This document shows, in pieces, positions 1 through 7,945 of a stretch of DNA of 64,000 nucleotides. The stretch is taken from NCBI GenBank assembly GCA_963740455.1, contig CAVUEF010000007.1, positions 496,001-560,000 on the forward strand. The letters run 5' to 3'. Position 1 is the stretch's first letter; every line of letters begins with the position of its first letter. A program made the position numbers and the translations under genes. The DNA comes from Paucibacter sp963740455. GTDB lineage: Bacteria > Pseudomonadota > Gammaproteobacteria > Burkholderiales > Burkholderiaceae_C. The notes beneath the pieces are model-generated. The model was not told where the DNA came from. It searched no databases and saw only the letters and a list, made by a program, of their open reading frames with translations.

Positions 1-261
1 CTGATGGCTGTGGCCGATGTGGCGCTGTACGTGGCCCTGCTCGGTGAGATCGGTATCGTGCCGCTGGCTGTCACCACCAGCTTCACGATCAACTTTCTGC
101 GCAAGCCGGCGGCGGACAAGCGCATTGTGGGTGTCTGCAAGTTCATGAAAATCGGCAGAACCTTGGCCGTGGGCGAGGTGTCGCTGTATTCGCAAGGCAG
201 TGCAGAACCGGTGGCGCATGTGGTCGGCACCTACTCGATTCCACCTCGCCGGCCGGCCTGA
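1..261 (+). CDS. PaaI-family hotdog thioesterase, C-terminal part (5' end outside window)
   Basis: The frame is open from the first base and ends at 261, so only about the last 86 codons are present. The sequence (ADVALYVALLGEIG, then VTTSFTINFLRKP, then a strand reading GEVSLYSQG and VAHVVGTYSIP) has the look of the second half of a PaaI-type hotdog thioesterase. The TTSFTINFLRKP stretch corresponds to the family's conserved central strand. Such enzymes hydrolyse acyl-CoA or aryl-CoA thioesters in the cytoplasm. The substrate cannot be told from this fragment, and the N-terminal catalytic region is missing. Confidence 0.75.
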   Translation: MMAVADVALYVALLGEIGIVPLAVTTSFTINFLRKPAADKRIVGVCKFMKIGRTLAVGEVSLYSQGSAEPVAHVVGTYSIPPRRPA

Positions 262-670
262 TCGGCAGCGCTGCCAGCGCCACCCGCCACGCTGCGAAGG
301 TCAAGCGCGCCGCGCAGCCAAGGAGCGCGGCGCGTCGAGCTGGACCGAGCCCGGGCGATACGACGCCCTCCCATGCGGCTGATCCTGAGCGCCCTATGTC
401 TGGCATCGCACAGACGCCTCTTGAACTGGCGCTGAAAATTCGGACGGTCCTTCCGAGGAAAGCCATGAAGACCGGGCGGCGGGCACCGAAGTCTTCCGTT
501 GCGGACCCAGCAGTGCCCATCCTTCGACGGTCAGTTCTTGGTTTTCAGCGAAAGTCACCCATGTCGACAAGAGCAATTCCAGCCACTCGTTCCCCGCCTG
601 AACACGCAATCGCCGAAACGCGCCGCCAACCGGCCTTGCTCAAAGCTGGCAACTCGCCGAGTGCAATTCC
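262..670. other. Intergenic stretch with one strong GC hairpin; no gene recognised
   Basis: No convincing coding sequence is seen. A perfect 10-bp GC stem pairs 306-315 with 325-334 around a 9-nt loop, 44 bases after the thioesterase stop. It may end that transcript, but no T-run follows, so it is not a standard intrinsic terminator. Short open frames here have no family resemblance and no ribosome binding site. Confidence 0.4.
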
Positions 671-1621
671 ATGAGCCCAGCCAAAGCATGTGCTGACAAC
701 ATACTTGATGCACAGATTCTGATCGTCGATGATGAGCCGGCCAATGTGCAGCTGCTGGAGCAGATGCTGCGTCAAGCCGGTTACCAACGCTTGACGGCAA
801 CCATGGATCCGCAGGCAGTCTGCGCGCTGCATCGCGCCAACAATTACGATCTGATTCTGCTGGATCTGCAAATGCCGGGCATGGATGGATTCCAGGTGAT
901 GGCGGGCTTGAAGGAAATCCCGACCGACGCCTATCTTCCGGTCCTCGTGATCACGGCTCAGCCGTCCGAAAAGCTGCGGGCGCTGGCCTGCGGCGCCAAG
1001 GACTTCGTCACCAAACCGTTCGATCTGTCCGAAGTCAAGATGCGCATTCACAACATGCTGGAGGTGCGCCTCTTGTACAAGCAGCTTGAACACCATAACC
1101 GCGCGCTGGCGTCGTTGGCGCTGCATGACACGCTGACCGGACTGCCCAACCGACGACTTCTCATGGACAGACTTTCGCTGGCACTTGCGCATGCCAGCCG
1201 GCATTCGGGCACGATGGCGGTGTTGTATCTTGACCTGGACGGATTCAAGCAAGTCAATGACAACTTTGGCCACGATGTGGGCGACGCCCTGCTGCGCATG
1301 GTCGCCGATCGCCTGGTCGGAACCGTACGCAAGATGGACACGGTGGCGCGCTTGGGTGGCGATGAGTTTGTGATCGCGTTGGCCGAATTGAGCGAGGGCG
1401 ACGACGTCGCCAAGCTCGTCTCGAAGCTGGTACTGGCAGTGTCACTGCCCTATCGCATTCAGGGCAACAGCGTAGAAATCTCCGCCAGTGTCGGCGTCAG
1501 CCTCTATCCCACACATGGTCAGGACGTCAAGACCCTGATGAAGTGTGCTGATCTGGCCTTGTACGAGGCCAAGCACTCCGGCAAGAATGACTATCGCATC
1601 TCCGCGCACGTCGATCTGTGA
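671..1621 (+). CDS. Response regulator with GGDEF output domain (diguanylate cyclase)
   Basis: 316 residues. The N-terminal receiver domain (about 14-130) has the acidic pair D20/D21, phosphoacceptor D65 in LILLDLQMPGMDG and the conserved lysine K115 in VTKPFD. The C-terminal GGDEF domain (about 150-312) has an intact GGDEF at 229-233. An RxxD inhibitory site (RKMD, 220-223) lies exactly five residues before it, so the enzyme should make c-di-GMP from two GTP and be product-inhibited. This is the PleD/WspR type of layout with one receiver. No partner histidine kinase lies next to it in the window. The start at 671 has no clear Shine-Dalgarno sequence. Confidence 0.93.
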   Translation: MSPAKACADNILDAQILIVDDEPANVQLLEQMLRQAGYQRLTATMDPQAVCALHRANNYDLILLDLQMPGMDGFQVMAGLKEIPTDAYLPVLVITAQPSEKLRALACGAKDFVTKPFDLSEVKMRIHNMLEVRLLYKQLEHHNRALASLALHDTLTGLPNRRLLMDRLSLALAHASRHSGTMAVLYLDLDGFKQVNDNFGHDVGDALLRMVADRLVGTVRKMDTVARLGGDEFVIALAELSEGDDVAKLVSKLVLAVSLPYRIQGNSVEISASVGVSLYPTHGQDVKTLMKCADLALYEAKHSGKNDYRISAHVDL

Positions 1622-1794
1622 GGCGGTGCGCCGTTGTACCGATCAGGATTTTTTCAGTTGTCGTGCTCGACCCGAATGTCCGATAGCGCAAGCCTCAGCT
1701 CGTGGCTGAGCTGCCCGCCATGCCGCGCATGGGCCTCAAAGACACGTTGTCATTGAGAATTCCAAAATTCATGACAAGGTTGTTGGTGGGCAGG

Positions 1795-2016
1795 AGGATG
1801 CGGCACTCTGCTCCGCGAATGTCCTCCGCCCTGCGGGCTCCCCCTTTATTTCGCTGCGCAGAGCACCCCATCCTGCGCGTTGGCAAAGCGGTCGGTATGC
1901 GCGCCGAAATACCGATACCGCTGCGCCAAGAAGACTGGGTAAGTGACGTAGTGAGGTAAAGGAGGAGCCCGTAGGGCGGGGGACACGAACGCAGTTACTT
2001 GCCCAGCCTTCTTGGC
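1795..2016. repeat. REP-doublet (BIME/REPIN-like) palindromic repeat pair
   Basis: The 475-base gap 1622-2096 has no gene but contains two related hairpin modules facing opposite ways. Module 1 spans 1795-1874, with imperfect 25-nt arms at 1795-1819 and 1850-1874. Module 2 spans 1925-2016, with arms at 1925-1948 and 1990-2016 that pair almost throughout. The loop of module 1 (from 1821, GTCCTCCGCCCTGCGGGCTC) recurs inverted in the loop of module 2 (1961-1984) with three differences over 24 bases. A small 7-bp hairpin (1892-1898 with 1909-1915) sits between them. Two inverted copies of a hairpin module is the architecture of REP doublets. No other copy was noticed in the window. Confidence 0.65.
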
Positions 2017-2096
2017 ATCGTGCGCGCACCAGGAACCAGGTGACTGAAAGGTGGCCTCGGCAGAAGAGTGTCGTGATTTATGAAAAGATCAATAGT

Positions 2097-3809
2097 TCAC
2101 GCGAACAACTTGTCGTAAGCCTTCAGCAGACTCTGATGCAGGGCACTGCCCTGCATGTCCTCGCCAAGAGTCGGCAAGCCGAAGAAACGCTCGCTGCGGT
2201 CGAGCAATGCAGTCGCTTGGTGCAGCGTCGCCTCGCCATACAGCAGCGCGAGTGAGTGCTCGTACGGCGCGCGGTCGGGCAGGCCCAGCAGGCTCTCGAT
2301 GCAGCGGTAGACAAGGCGGCGTGGCGCGTCCATGTCCTTGAAGTGGTGGATCCAGTCGCAGCCTTCACGCACGGCGGCTTCGTCGCCGATGGCCAGCGCC
2401 AGCAGCGTCTTGAGCTCACCCACGCGCAGCTGCTTCCACGGCGTGCCGAGCGGCACGGCAAGGCCGAGGATTTCCCAGATCGGGCGTTCGTCGCTCAAAT
2501 CCATGCTTTGCAACTCGACCAGCAAGGCGGCGCATTCGCCGTCGCTCAAAGTGTCGAGCTTGACGAGGGCCGGTCGCAACTGGTTGCCGATCGAGTTGTT
2601 CTCCCATTCCAGGTCTTCGACCGGATAGATTTCAGAGAAGCCCGGCACCAGGATGCGGCAGCTGTAAGCGCCTTGTTCCTCGAAGTCGGCCACATAGATT
2701 TCCTTGCCTTCGGCGTGGATGGCGGCCACCAGCCAGGCATAGTCGTCGGCCGTGCTGGCGCTGAAGTTCCAGTCGACGAATTCACAGTCGAGCGCTTCGC
2801 TCAGGAAGCCCCAGCTGACCACGCCGCTGGAATCGACGAAATGGATTTCCAGGTTCGCCACCGCGTTGATTTCGTCCATGTCGAAACCGGGTTCTGGAAA
2901 GCCTTCCAGCGTGTCGAGCGCGCGCCCCTGCAGCAGTTCGGTCATGGCGCGCTCGAGCGCAATCTCGAAACGCGGGTGTGCACCGAAACTGGCGAATACG
3001 CCCTGGTCCTTGGGGTGCAGCAGCGTGACGTTCATGACCGGATATTTGCCACCAAGCGAAGCGTCTCGCACGAGGATGCCGAAGCCCGCGTCGCGCAGTG
3101 CCTGGATGCTCTTGGCGATATGCGGGAAGCGCTGGATCACCGCATCGGGCACCTCGGGCAGGCACAGCCCTTCGCTGATGATGCGGTACTTGACCTGGCG
3201 TTCGAAGATCTCCGACAAGGCCTGGGTGCGCGCCTCCAGCATCGTGTTGCCGGCGGCCATGCCATTGCTGACGTAGAGATTGCCGATGATGTTGACCGGA
3301 AAATAGACGCTGGCGCCGTCGCTCAGGCGCGTGTAGGGCAAGGCGCAGATACCACGCACCACATGGCCCGAATTCAGATCGACCAGCACTTCGGAGCTGA
3401 TCTCGCCCTCGGGGTTGTAGAAGGCATGCAGTTCGGGCGTGAGCAGCGCTTGCGGCCAGCTGCCGTCCGCGGTGTGCGCAAACCAGCGCTCTTGCGGGTA
3501 ATGGACAAAGGGCTTGTTGGCGCGCGTCGCGCCCAAGTAGAAGTGCGTCCAGAAGTAATGCGTGCCCAGGCGCTCGACAAATTCGCCCAGCGCACTGGCA
3601 CGCGCGGCCAGCTCGGTCGCGCCCTTGCCGTTGGAAAAGAGCATGGCGCATTCCTGGTCGCGCATATGCACCGACCAGATGCCTTCGACCTCGTTGAGCC
3701 ACGACGACTCGACCAGCGTGAAGCCGCGCTGGGCCAGCTTGGCCTGCAGGGTCTGGATGGTCGCTTCGAGCGAGCGGTCTTTGCCGGGGATGAAGTGTTC
3801 GGTTTGCAT
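2097..3809 (-). CDS. ycaO: YcaO protein, RimO-associated ribosomal protein S12 methylthiotransferase accessory factor
   Basis: 570 residues, close to Escherichia coli YcaO (about 586), and collinear with it as I remember that sequence, starting FIPGKD. The ATP-binding YcaO core has the two paired-glutamate motifs SALGEFVER (E76, E79) and ALSEIFER (E200, E203), plus the long IGNLYVSNGM-AGNT stretch. A helical C-terminal region (from about 400) follows, as in YcaO. In E. coli YcaO supports beta-methylthiolation of ribosomal protein S12 by RimO. No rimO and no thiazole/azole precursor peptide gene is nearby, so a peptide-natural-product role is unlikely. It is divergent from the acyl-CoA-binding protein gene. 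Confidence 0.93.
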   Translation of the reverse strand: MQTEHFIPGKDRSLEATIQTLQAKLAQRGFTLVESSWLNEVEGIWSVHMRDQECAMLFSNGKGATELAARASALGEFVERLGTHYFWTHFYLGATRANKPFVHYPQERWFAHTADGSWPQALLTPELHAFYNPEGEISSEVLVDLNSGHVVRGICALPYTRLSDGASVYFPVNIIGNLYVSNGMAAGNTMLEARTQALSEIFERQVKYRIISEGLCLPEVPDAVIQRFPHIAKSIQALRDAGFGILVRDASLGGKYPVMNVTLLHPKDQGVFASFGAHPRFEIALERAMTELLQGRALDTLEGFPEPGFDMDEINAVANLEIHFVDSSGVVSWGFLSEALDCEFVDWNFSASTADDYAWLVAAIHAEGKEIYVADFEEQGAYSCRILVPGFSEIYPVEDLEWENNSIGNQLRPALVKLDTLSDGECAALLVELQSMDLSDERPIWEILGLAVPLGTPWKQLRVGELKTLLALAIGDEAAVREGCDWIHHFKDMDAPRRLVYRCIESLLGLPDRAPYEHSLALLYGEATLHQATALLDRSERFFGLPTLGEDMQGSALHQSLLKAYDKLFA

Positions 3810-4007
3810 GGGGGGATTGGAGCACGCCGGCCTCCAGACGCATCTTGCAGCGTCTCAACCCCCTCGGCAGCTTGCAGGCCAGCAACCACGCTGCCGACAG
3901 CCATCGCCTGCCTTGCCGGTGCGTGGCTGCTTTGGCGTCGACGATGCTGGGTATCATTGGCTCCGATTCGAAAGACTGCCGGGCCACCCCGCATGCAAGG
4001 AAAAGTG

Positions 4008-4259
4008 ATGAGACTGAAAGAACAATTCGACGCCGCTGTGGCCGGCTCGAAAGACCTGACCGAGCGCCCCGACAACATGACGCTGCTCAAGCTGTACGCT
4101 TTGTACAAGCAAGGCAGCAGCGGCGACGCCCGAGGCGCGCAGCCCGGCTTCAGCGACATGGTGGGCCGCGCCAAATACGACGCCTGGAACGAGATCAAGG
4201 GCAAGACATCGGAAACGGCGATGCAGGAATACATCGCCCTGATCGAGGCGCTTCGGTGA
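4008..4259 (+). CDS. Acyl-CoA-binding protein (ACBP)
   Basis: 83 residues, the full size of a minimal ACBP. It carries the family signature LYALYKQGSSGDA, then the GRAKYDAWNE stretch and a terminal helix EYIALIEALR. The conserved Tyr, Lys and KYDAW residues that hold the CoA moiety are present. The start is the ATG at 4008, 5 bases after an AAGGA ribosome binding site. The same frame is open far upstream, but that part is antisense to ycaO and is not coding. The protein should bind and buffer medium- to long-chain acyl-CoA esters in the cytoplasm. ACBP is patchy in bacteria, and no acyl-CoA synthetase is adjacent. Confidence 0.9.
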   Translation: MRLKEQFDAAVAGSKDLTERPDNMTLLKLYALYKQGSSGDARGAQPGFSDMVGRAKYDAWNEIKGKTSETAMQEYIALIEALR

Positions 4260-4300
4260 GCGCGTCGTCGCCGACGCGCTGACGCCGCCAAGGCCAGTGC

Positions 4301-4633
4301 TCAAGCGCCCTTCTTGTTGGTCGCCACGGTCTTTGGCTTGAGCTCAGGTGCCAGCAAGGCATCGAGCTCCTTGCGGATCTCTCCTTCTATCGCGCCGCTG
4401 AACGCGCCCAGCAGCACACCCAGGCGGGCGCTCAAGTCGAAATGGTCGGCGGCCACAATCATCTGGCCCCTCACACCCGAGCGGACAAACTCGATCGTGT
4501 CGCTGGTCTCACCGTCGCGCACCGTGCATTCCATGTCGAACTTGCGCTCGACTTTTCTTGCCCAGGCACGGGCCACCTCGCGTGCACGTTCAATCCCGAG
4601 CTGGTGGCTTCTATGAATTTTGATGTCCGACAT
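4301..4633 (-). CDS. Polyhydroxyalkanoic acid system family protein
   Basis: 110 residues, matching the small PHA_gran_rgn family (about 90-110 residues). The start SDIKIHRSHQLGIERAREVARAWA and the central DTIEFVRSGVRGQMIV match what I recall of that family. Members are found in polyhydroxyalkanoate-producing proteobacteria, but their biochemical role is not settled. The ATG overlaps the stop of the upstream aminopeptidase gene in an ATGA arrangement (4631-4635), so the two are translationally coupled. No pha synthase gene lies in the window. Confidence 0.8.
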   Translation of the reverse strand: MSDIKIHRSHQLGIERAREVARAWARKVERKFDMECTVRDGETSDTIEFVRSGVRGQMIVAADHFDLSARLGVLLGAFSGAIEGEIRKELDALLAPELKPKTVATNKKGA

Positions 4634-5739
4634 CAGTGTTTCTCCAGGGCGAGCTGCGGCGTCGGGGTGGCGAGTCGGGCGCGGCGTTCGTCTTTGGGCA
4701 AGCGGCTGAGCACGCGCACTGCGGAGTAGAAGCGCTCGTAGTCGCGGCCTTCGCGTTCGAACAAGGCATCGAACTGTGGTGTCAATTCATCATAGGCCGC
4801 CAGCATGCCCAAAGAGGCATTGTTGACATGCGACATCCACGCGTCATAGCCCCCAAAGCCGCCCCAGGCCCGCGACTTGAGGTCGGCATAGTCGGCCTTC
4901 AGCGCAGCGATCAGCGCGGCCTTGGCGCGGCGCTTTGCGTCGATGCTGGCGCTGCTTCGGTACAAGGCGTCGAGCTGCTCGCGATAACGCCGGGTCAGGT
5001 GTCGGAACGCGGCGCGGCGCTGCTCCAACTTGGCAAATTCGTCTCTCGCTTGCGGCGTGGCTTGGGCATCGAGCCAGGCTTTGGCGCCCAGGCGCTCGAC
5101 GCTGGTGGCAAACGATTCGTTGAACATGGTGTCGTCGTTCGCATAAGCGACCTGGTGCGCCAGCTCGTGAAAAATCATGCGCGCAAGCTCCCCTTGCGGA
5201 TAGCCGATGAAGCTGCTCAAGAGCGGGTCGCCACCCAGCCATTCAGACCAGCCGAGGGTCGAATAGGCGGGCACACCATAGACGGCGACCTCGACACCCG
5301 GCCCCTGCAGCGATTGCGCAAACGCATCGGCCTGCTGCTGCTGAAAATAGCCGCGGTAGCCCACGCAGCCCATCACCGGAAAGCACCAGGTCTTGAGCTT
5401 CAGGCTCAGCTCGGGCGCGGCCACCACATTCCACACGGCATACGGCCTGTGCAGATCGGCATAGGCCCGGTAGCTGCGGTTGTCGGGCAAGTGCAGCGTG
5501 CGCACGGCGAAGTCGCGCATCTGCTGACTCAAGACCAGGCGCTCGCGCAGCGCCTCGGGCTGGCGGTCGTCGGCGATCCAGCTTTGCACCGGCTTGGCCG
5601 CGCCGAGTATCTTCAAGTGTCCCTCCACCGACTGTGCCAGATAGCCGACATCGGCACAGCCGCTGGTCAGGCAGACAACGCCAGCCGCCAACAGGGCGGA
5701 CACACCAAGACCGATCATCAGTGTCGTCCCTCGCCTCAT
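4633..5739 (-). CDS. Predicted zinc aminopeptidase, lipoprotein (COG4324/PF10023 type)
   Basis: 368 residues from the ATG at 5739, which overlaps the stop of the molybdopterin oxidoreductase (ATGA). An open frame continues 11 codons further up, but the overlap favours 5739. An N-terminal hydrophobic segment ends in LTSGC (Cys28), a plausible although imperfect lipobox, so the protein is probably a periplasm-facing lipoprotein. The zinc motif HELAH (191-195) is followed by NESF, whose Glu208 is the likely third ligand. The sequence WCFPVMGCVGYRGYF and the Ala/Arg-rich C-terminal half fit the predicted aminopeptidase family. Its natural substrate is unknown. Confidence 0.85.
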   Translation of the reverse strand: MRRGTTLMIGLGVSALLAAGVVCLTSGCADVGYLAQSVEGHLKILGAAKPVQSWIADDRQPEALRERLVLSQQMRDFAVRTLHLPDNRSYRAYADLHRPYAVWNVVAAPELSLKLKTWCFPVMGCVGYRGYFQQQQADAFAQSLQGPGVEVAVYGVPAYSTLGWSEWLGGDPLLSSFIGYPQGELARMIFHELAHQVAYANDDTMFNESFATSVERLGAKAWLDAQATPQARDEFAKLEQRRAAFRHLTRRYREQLDALYRSSASIDAKRRAKAALIAALKADYADLKSRAWGGFGGYDAWMSHVNNASLGMLAAYDELTPQFDALFEREGRDYERFYSAVRVLSRLPKDERRARLATPTPQLALEKH

Positions 5740-7814
5740 GCCGTCGCACTGGCCTGCACTTCGACCAGGCAATCATAGAAGCAAGGTCCGTCGCCCAGGT
5801 CGGTGAGCCGCTGGTGCGTCAACTCGTTGACGTTGGTGCCGTCCGGTCCCAGCTTGCGCCACCACACGCCCAGGCCGTTGACCACGCCGGGCCGCGCGCG
5901 CGGGCTCACCGCGACTCGGCAGCGATAGACGCCGCGCTGGTTGAACACGCGCACCATCTGCCCGCTTTGAATGCCGCGCGCCGCGGCATCGACCGCATGC
6001 ATCTCCAACAGCGGCTCGCCCTCGATGTCGCGCAGGCTCTTCACGTTGACGAAGCTCGAATTCAGGAAGTTGCGCGCCGGCGGCGAAATCATCGCCAGCG
6101 GATAGGTCCGGGCCAGTTGCGGCGACGCAGCCGCGCTCTCGTAATTGGGCACATGGTCGGGCACGCCCAGGCCCGGCACATCGGCCTGCGCACGGCCATT
6201 GGGCGTGGGGAAACCGCCTTGCGCAAACGGCGCGTCGGCCAGTGGCAGTTGCAGCCAGCCTTTGGCGCGCAAGGCGTCAAAGCTCAAGCTTTCGTGCAAA
6301 GCCTGGCGTGCCAGCGTCTCGTCGGAATCACCAAAGCAGGGCTCGAGAAAACCCATGCGTGCGGCCAGCTCGCGAAAGATCTGCGTGTTCGGTTTGGCCT
6401 CGCCCAAGGGCGCGATGGCAGGCTCGTTGATCAGCACCGAGGTGTGGCCGTAGCTGGTGTGCACGTCCAGATGTTCGAGCTGGGTGGTGGCCGGCAACAC
6501 ATAGTCGGCATGGTCGGCGGTGTCGGTCAGAAAATGCTCGAGCACGACGGTGAACAGGTCTTCACGCGCAAAGCCCGCGGCGACCTTGCTCGAATCGGGC
6601 GCCACCGCGACCGGATTGCTGTTGTAGACGATCAGCGCGGCGATTTTCGGGCCGAACTCGATCGAGCTTTCGCGCAATAGATCGTCGCCTATCGTGACCA
6701 TATTGATGGTGCGCGGCTCGCGCCGGCCAAGCAAGTCGGGGCGTTCGAGCGCGTCCGTGTTCTTGAACGGCACGAAGTGGCCAGAGCTCGACAGCAACAT
6801 GCCGCCCGCGGAGCGCCGCCAGGCCCCGGTCAGGCAGGGCAGCAAGGCCACCAGCCGCACCGCATTGCCGCCGCCATGGACGCGCTGCATGCCGTAGTTC
6901 AGGCGGATGGCTGCCGGACTCAAGGTGCCATAGTCGCGCGCCAGTTGACGCACTTCGTCGGCGCTGATGCCGCAGACTTCGGCCACGCGCTCGGGTGGCC
7001 ATTGCAGCGCGCGTTCGCGCAGGGCGGGCCAGCCGTCGAGATAGTCATCGATGTAGTCCTGATCCAGCCAATCGTTGACGATCAGCTCGTGCATCAGCCC
7101 CAGCGCCAGCGCGCCGTCGGTGCCGGGCAGCAGGGCGATGTGCTGGTGGCACTTCTCGGCCGTCTCGGTCTTGCGCGGGTCGATGCAGATGAGCTTGGCG
7201 CCCTCGCGTTTGGCCTGCTGCGCAAAGGTCCAGAAATGCAGGTTCGAGGCAATCGAGTTGCTGCCCCAGATCAGGATCAGTTTGCTCCGGGCAAATTGCT
7301 CGACACGCATGCCGACTTTGTGGCCGTAGGTGGCGGCCAGCGCCGCGCCGCCCGCCGTCGAGCAGATCGTGCGCGCCAGTCGGGAGGCCCCCAACTTGTT
7401 GAAGAACCGCGCCGCCATCGACTCGCCCTGCAGCAAGCCCATCGTGCCGGCGTAGCTGTAGGGGACGATGGCCAGCGGGTCGCGCGCCGCGATCAGCGTC
7501 AGGCGGTGGGCGATGTCGGCGAGCGCTTCGTCCCAGCTCACAGGCAAGAACTGACCCTTGCCCTTGGGTCCGACCCGCTTGAGTGGCGTGAGCACGCGTT
7601 CCGGGTGGTAGCTGCGCTCGGCGTAGCGCGAGACCTTGGTGCACAGCGCGCCATGCGTGGTGGCGTGGTCGGGGGCGCCTTGCAGCTTGACGACGCGCCC
7701 GTCCTGCACCGAGACAAGCATGGCGCAGGTGTCGGGGCAATCGTGCGGGCAGGCGCCGTGAACGGTGCGGATGGGCGTTTGCTGCGAGGAGATGGCGTTC
7801 GGAGCAGTGTTCAT
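5736..7814 (-). CDS. Molybdopterin-dependent oxidoreductase with [4Fe-4S] site (DMSO reductase family)
   Basis: 692 residues from the ATG at 7814. Open frame exists further upstream but looks non-coding. The N-terminus has CPHDCPDTC (Cys22, 26, 30) and Cys58, a [4Fe-4S] motif. It is followed by the Mo-bisPGD catalytic region (IWGSNSIASNLHFW, LLPGTDGALALGLMHELI) and a C-terminal dinucleotide-binding domain (VRVFNQRGVYRCRVAVSPRARPGVVNGLGVWWRK). No Tat signal is seen, so it is probably cytoplasmic. It resembles the BisC-like/formate-dehydrogenase-like proteins of unknown substrate. It is the first gene of a three-gene coupled operon with the aminopeptidase and PHA-system protein. No electron-transfer subunit is adjacent. 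Confidence 0.88.
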   Translation of the reverse strand: MNTAPNAISSQQTPIRTVHGACPHDCPDTCAMLVSVQDGRVVKLQGAPDHATTHGALCTKVSRYAERSYHPERVLTPLKRVGPKGKGQFLPVSWDEALADIAHRLTLIAARDPLAIVPYSYAGTMGLLQGESMAARFFNKLGASRLARTICSTAGGAALAATYGHKVGMRVEQFARSKLILIWGSNSIASNLHFWTFAQQAKREGAKLICIDPRKTETAEKCHQHIALLPGTDGALALGLMHELIVNDWLDQDYIDDYLDGWPALRERALQWPPERVAEVCGISADEVRQLARDYGTLSPAAIRLNYGMQRVHGGGNAVRLVALLPCLTGAWRRSAGGMLLSSSGHFVPFKNTDALERPDLLGRREPRTINMVTIGDDLLRESSIEFGPKIAALIVYNSNPVAVAPDSSKVAAGFAREDLFTVVLEHFLTDTADHADYVLPATTQLEHLDVHTSYGHTSVLINEPAIAPLGEAKPNTQIFRELAARMGFLEPCFGDSDETLARQALHESLSFDALRAKGWLQLPLADAPFAQGGFPTPNGRAQADVPGLGVPDHVPNYESAAASPQLARTYPLAMISPPARNFLNSSFVNVKSLRDIEGEPLLEMHAVDAAARGIQSGQMVRVFNQRGVYRCRVAVSPRARPGVVNGLGVWWRKLGPDGTNVNELTHQRLTDLGDGPCFYDCLVEVQASATA

Positions 7815-7945
7815 GCGCGCACTATTGCACAGAGCGCGACATCCTTTCCAGTCTGGCGTGACGACCGGTAGCGTTCGTAACAACATGCCCGCTCAACTCA
7901 GGATAGGCTTGAGCCCTTTGCCACCCTTGGACCAGGAGACTTTCC

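Noticed and set aside
396..674. Small protein gene between the thioesterase and the diguanylate cyclase
   Set aside because: No ribosome binding site, no domain resemblance and competing open frames on both strands.
2256..4007. Plus-strand open frame running into the acyl-CoA-binding protein
   Set aside because: This part is antisense to ycaO and only the last 83 codons (from 4008) are a real gene.
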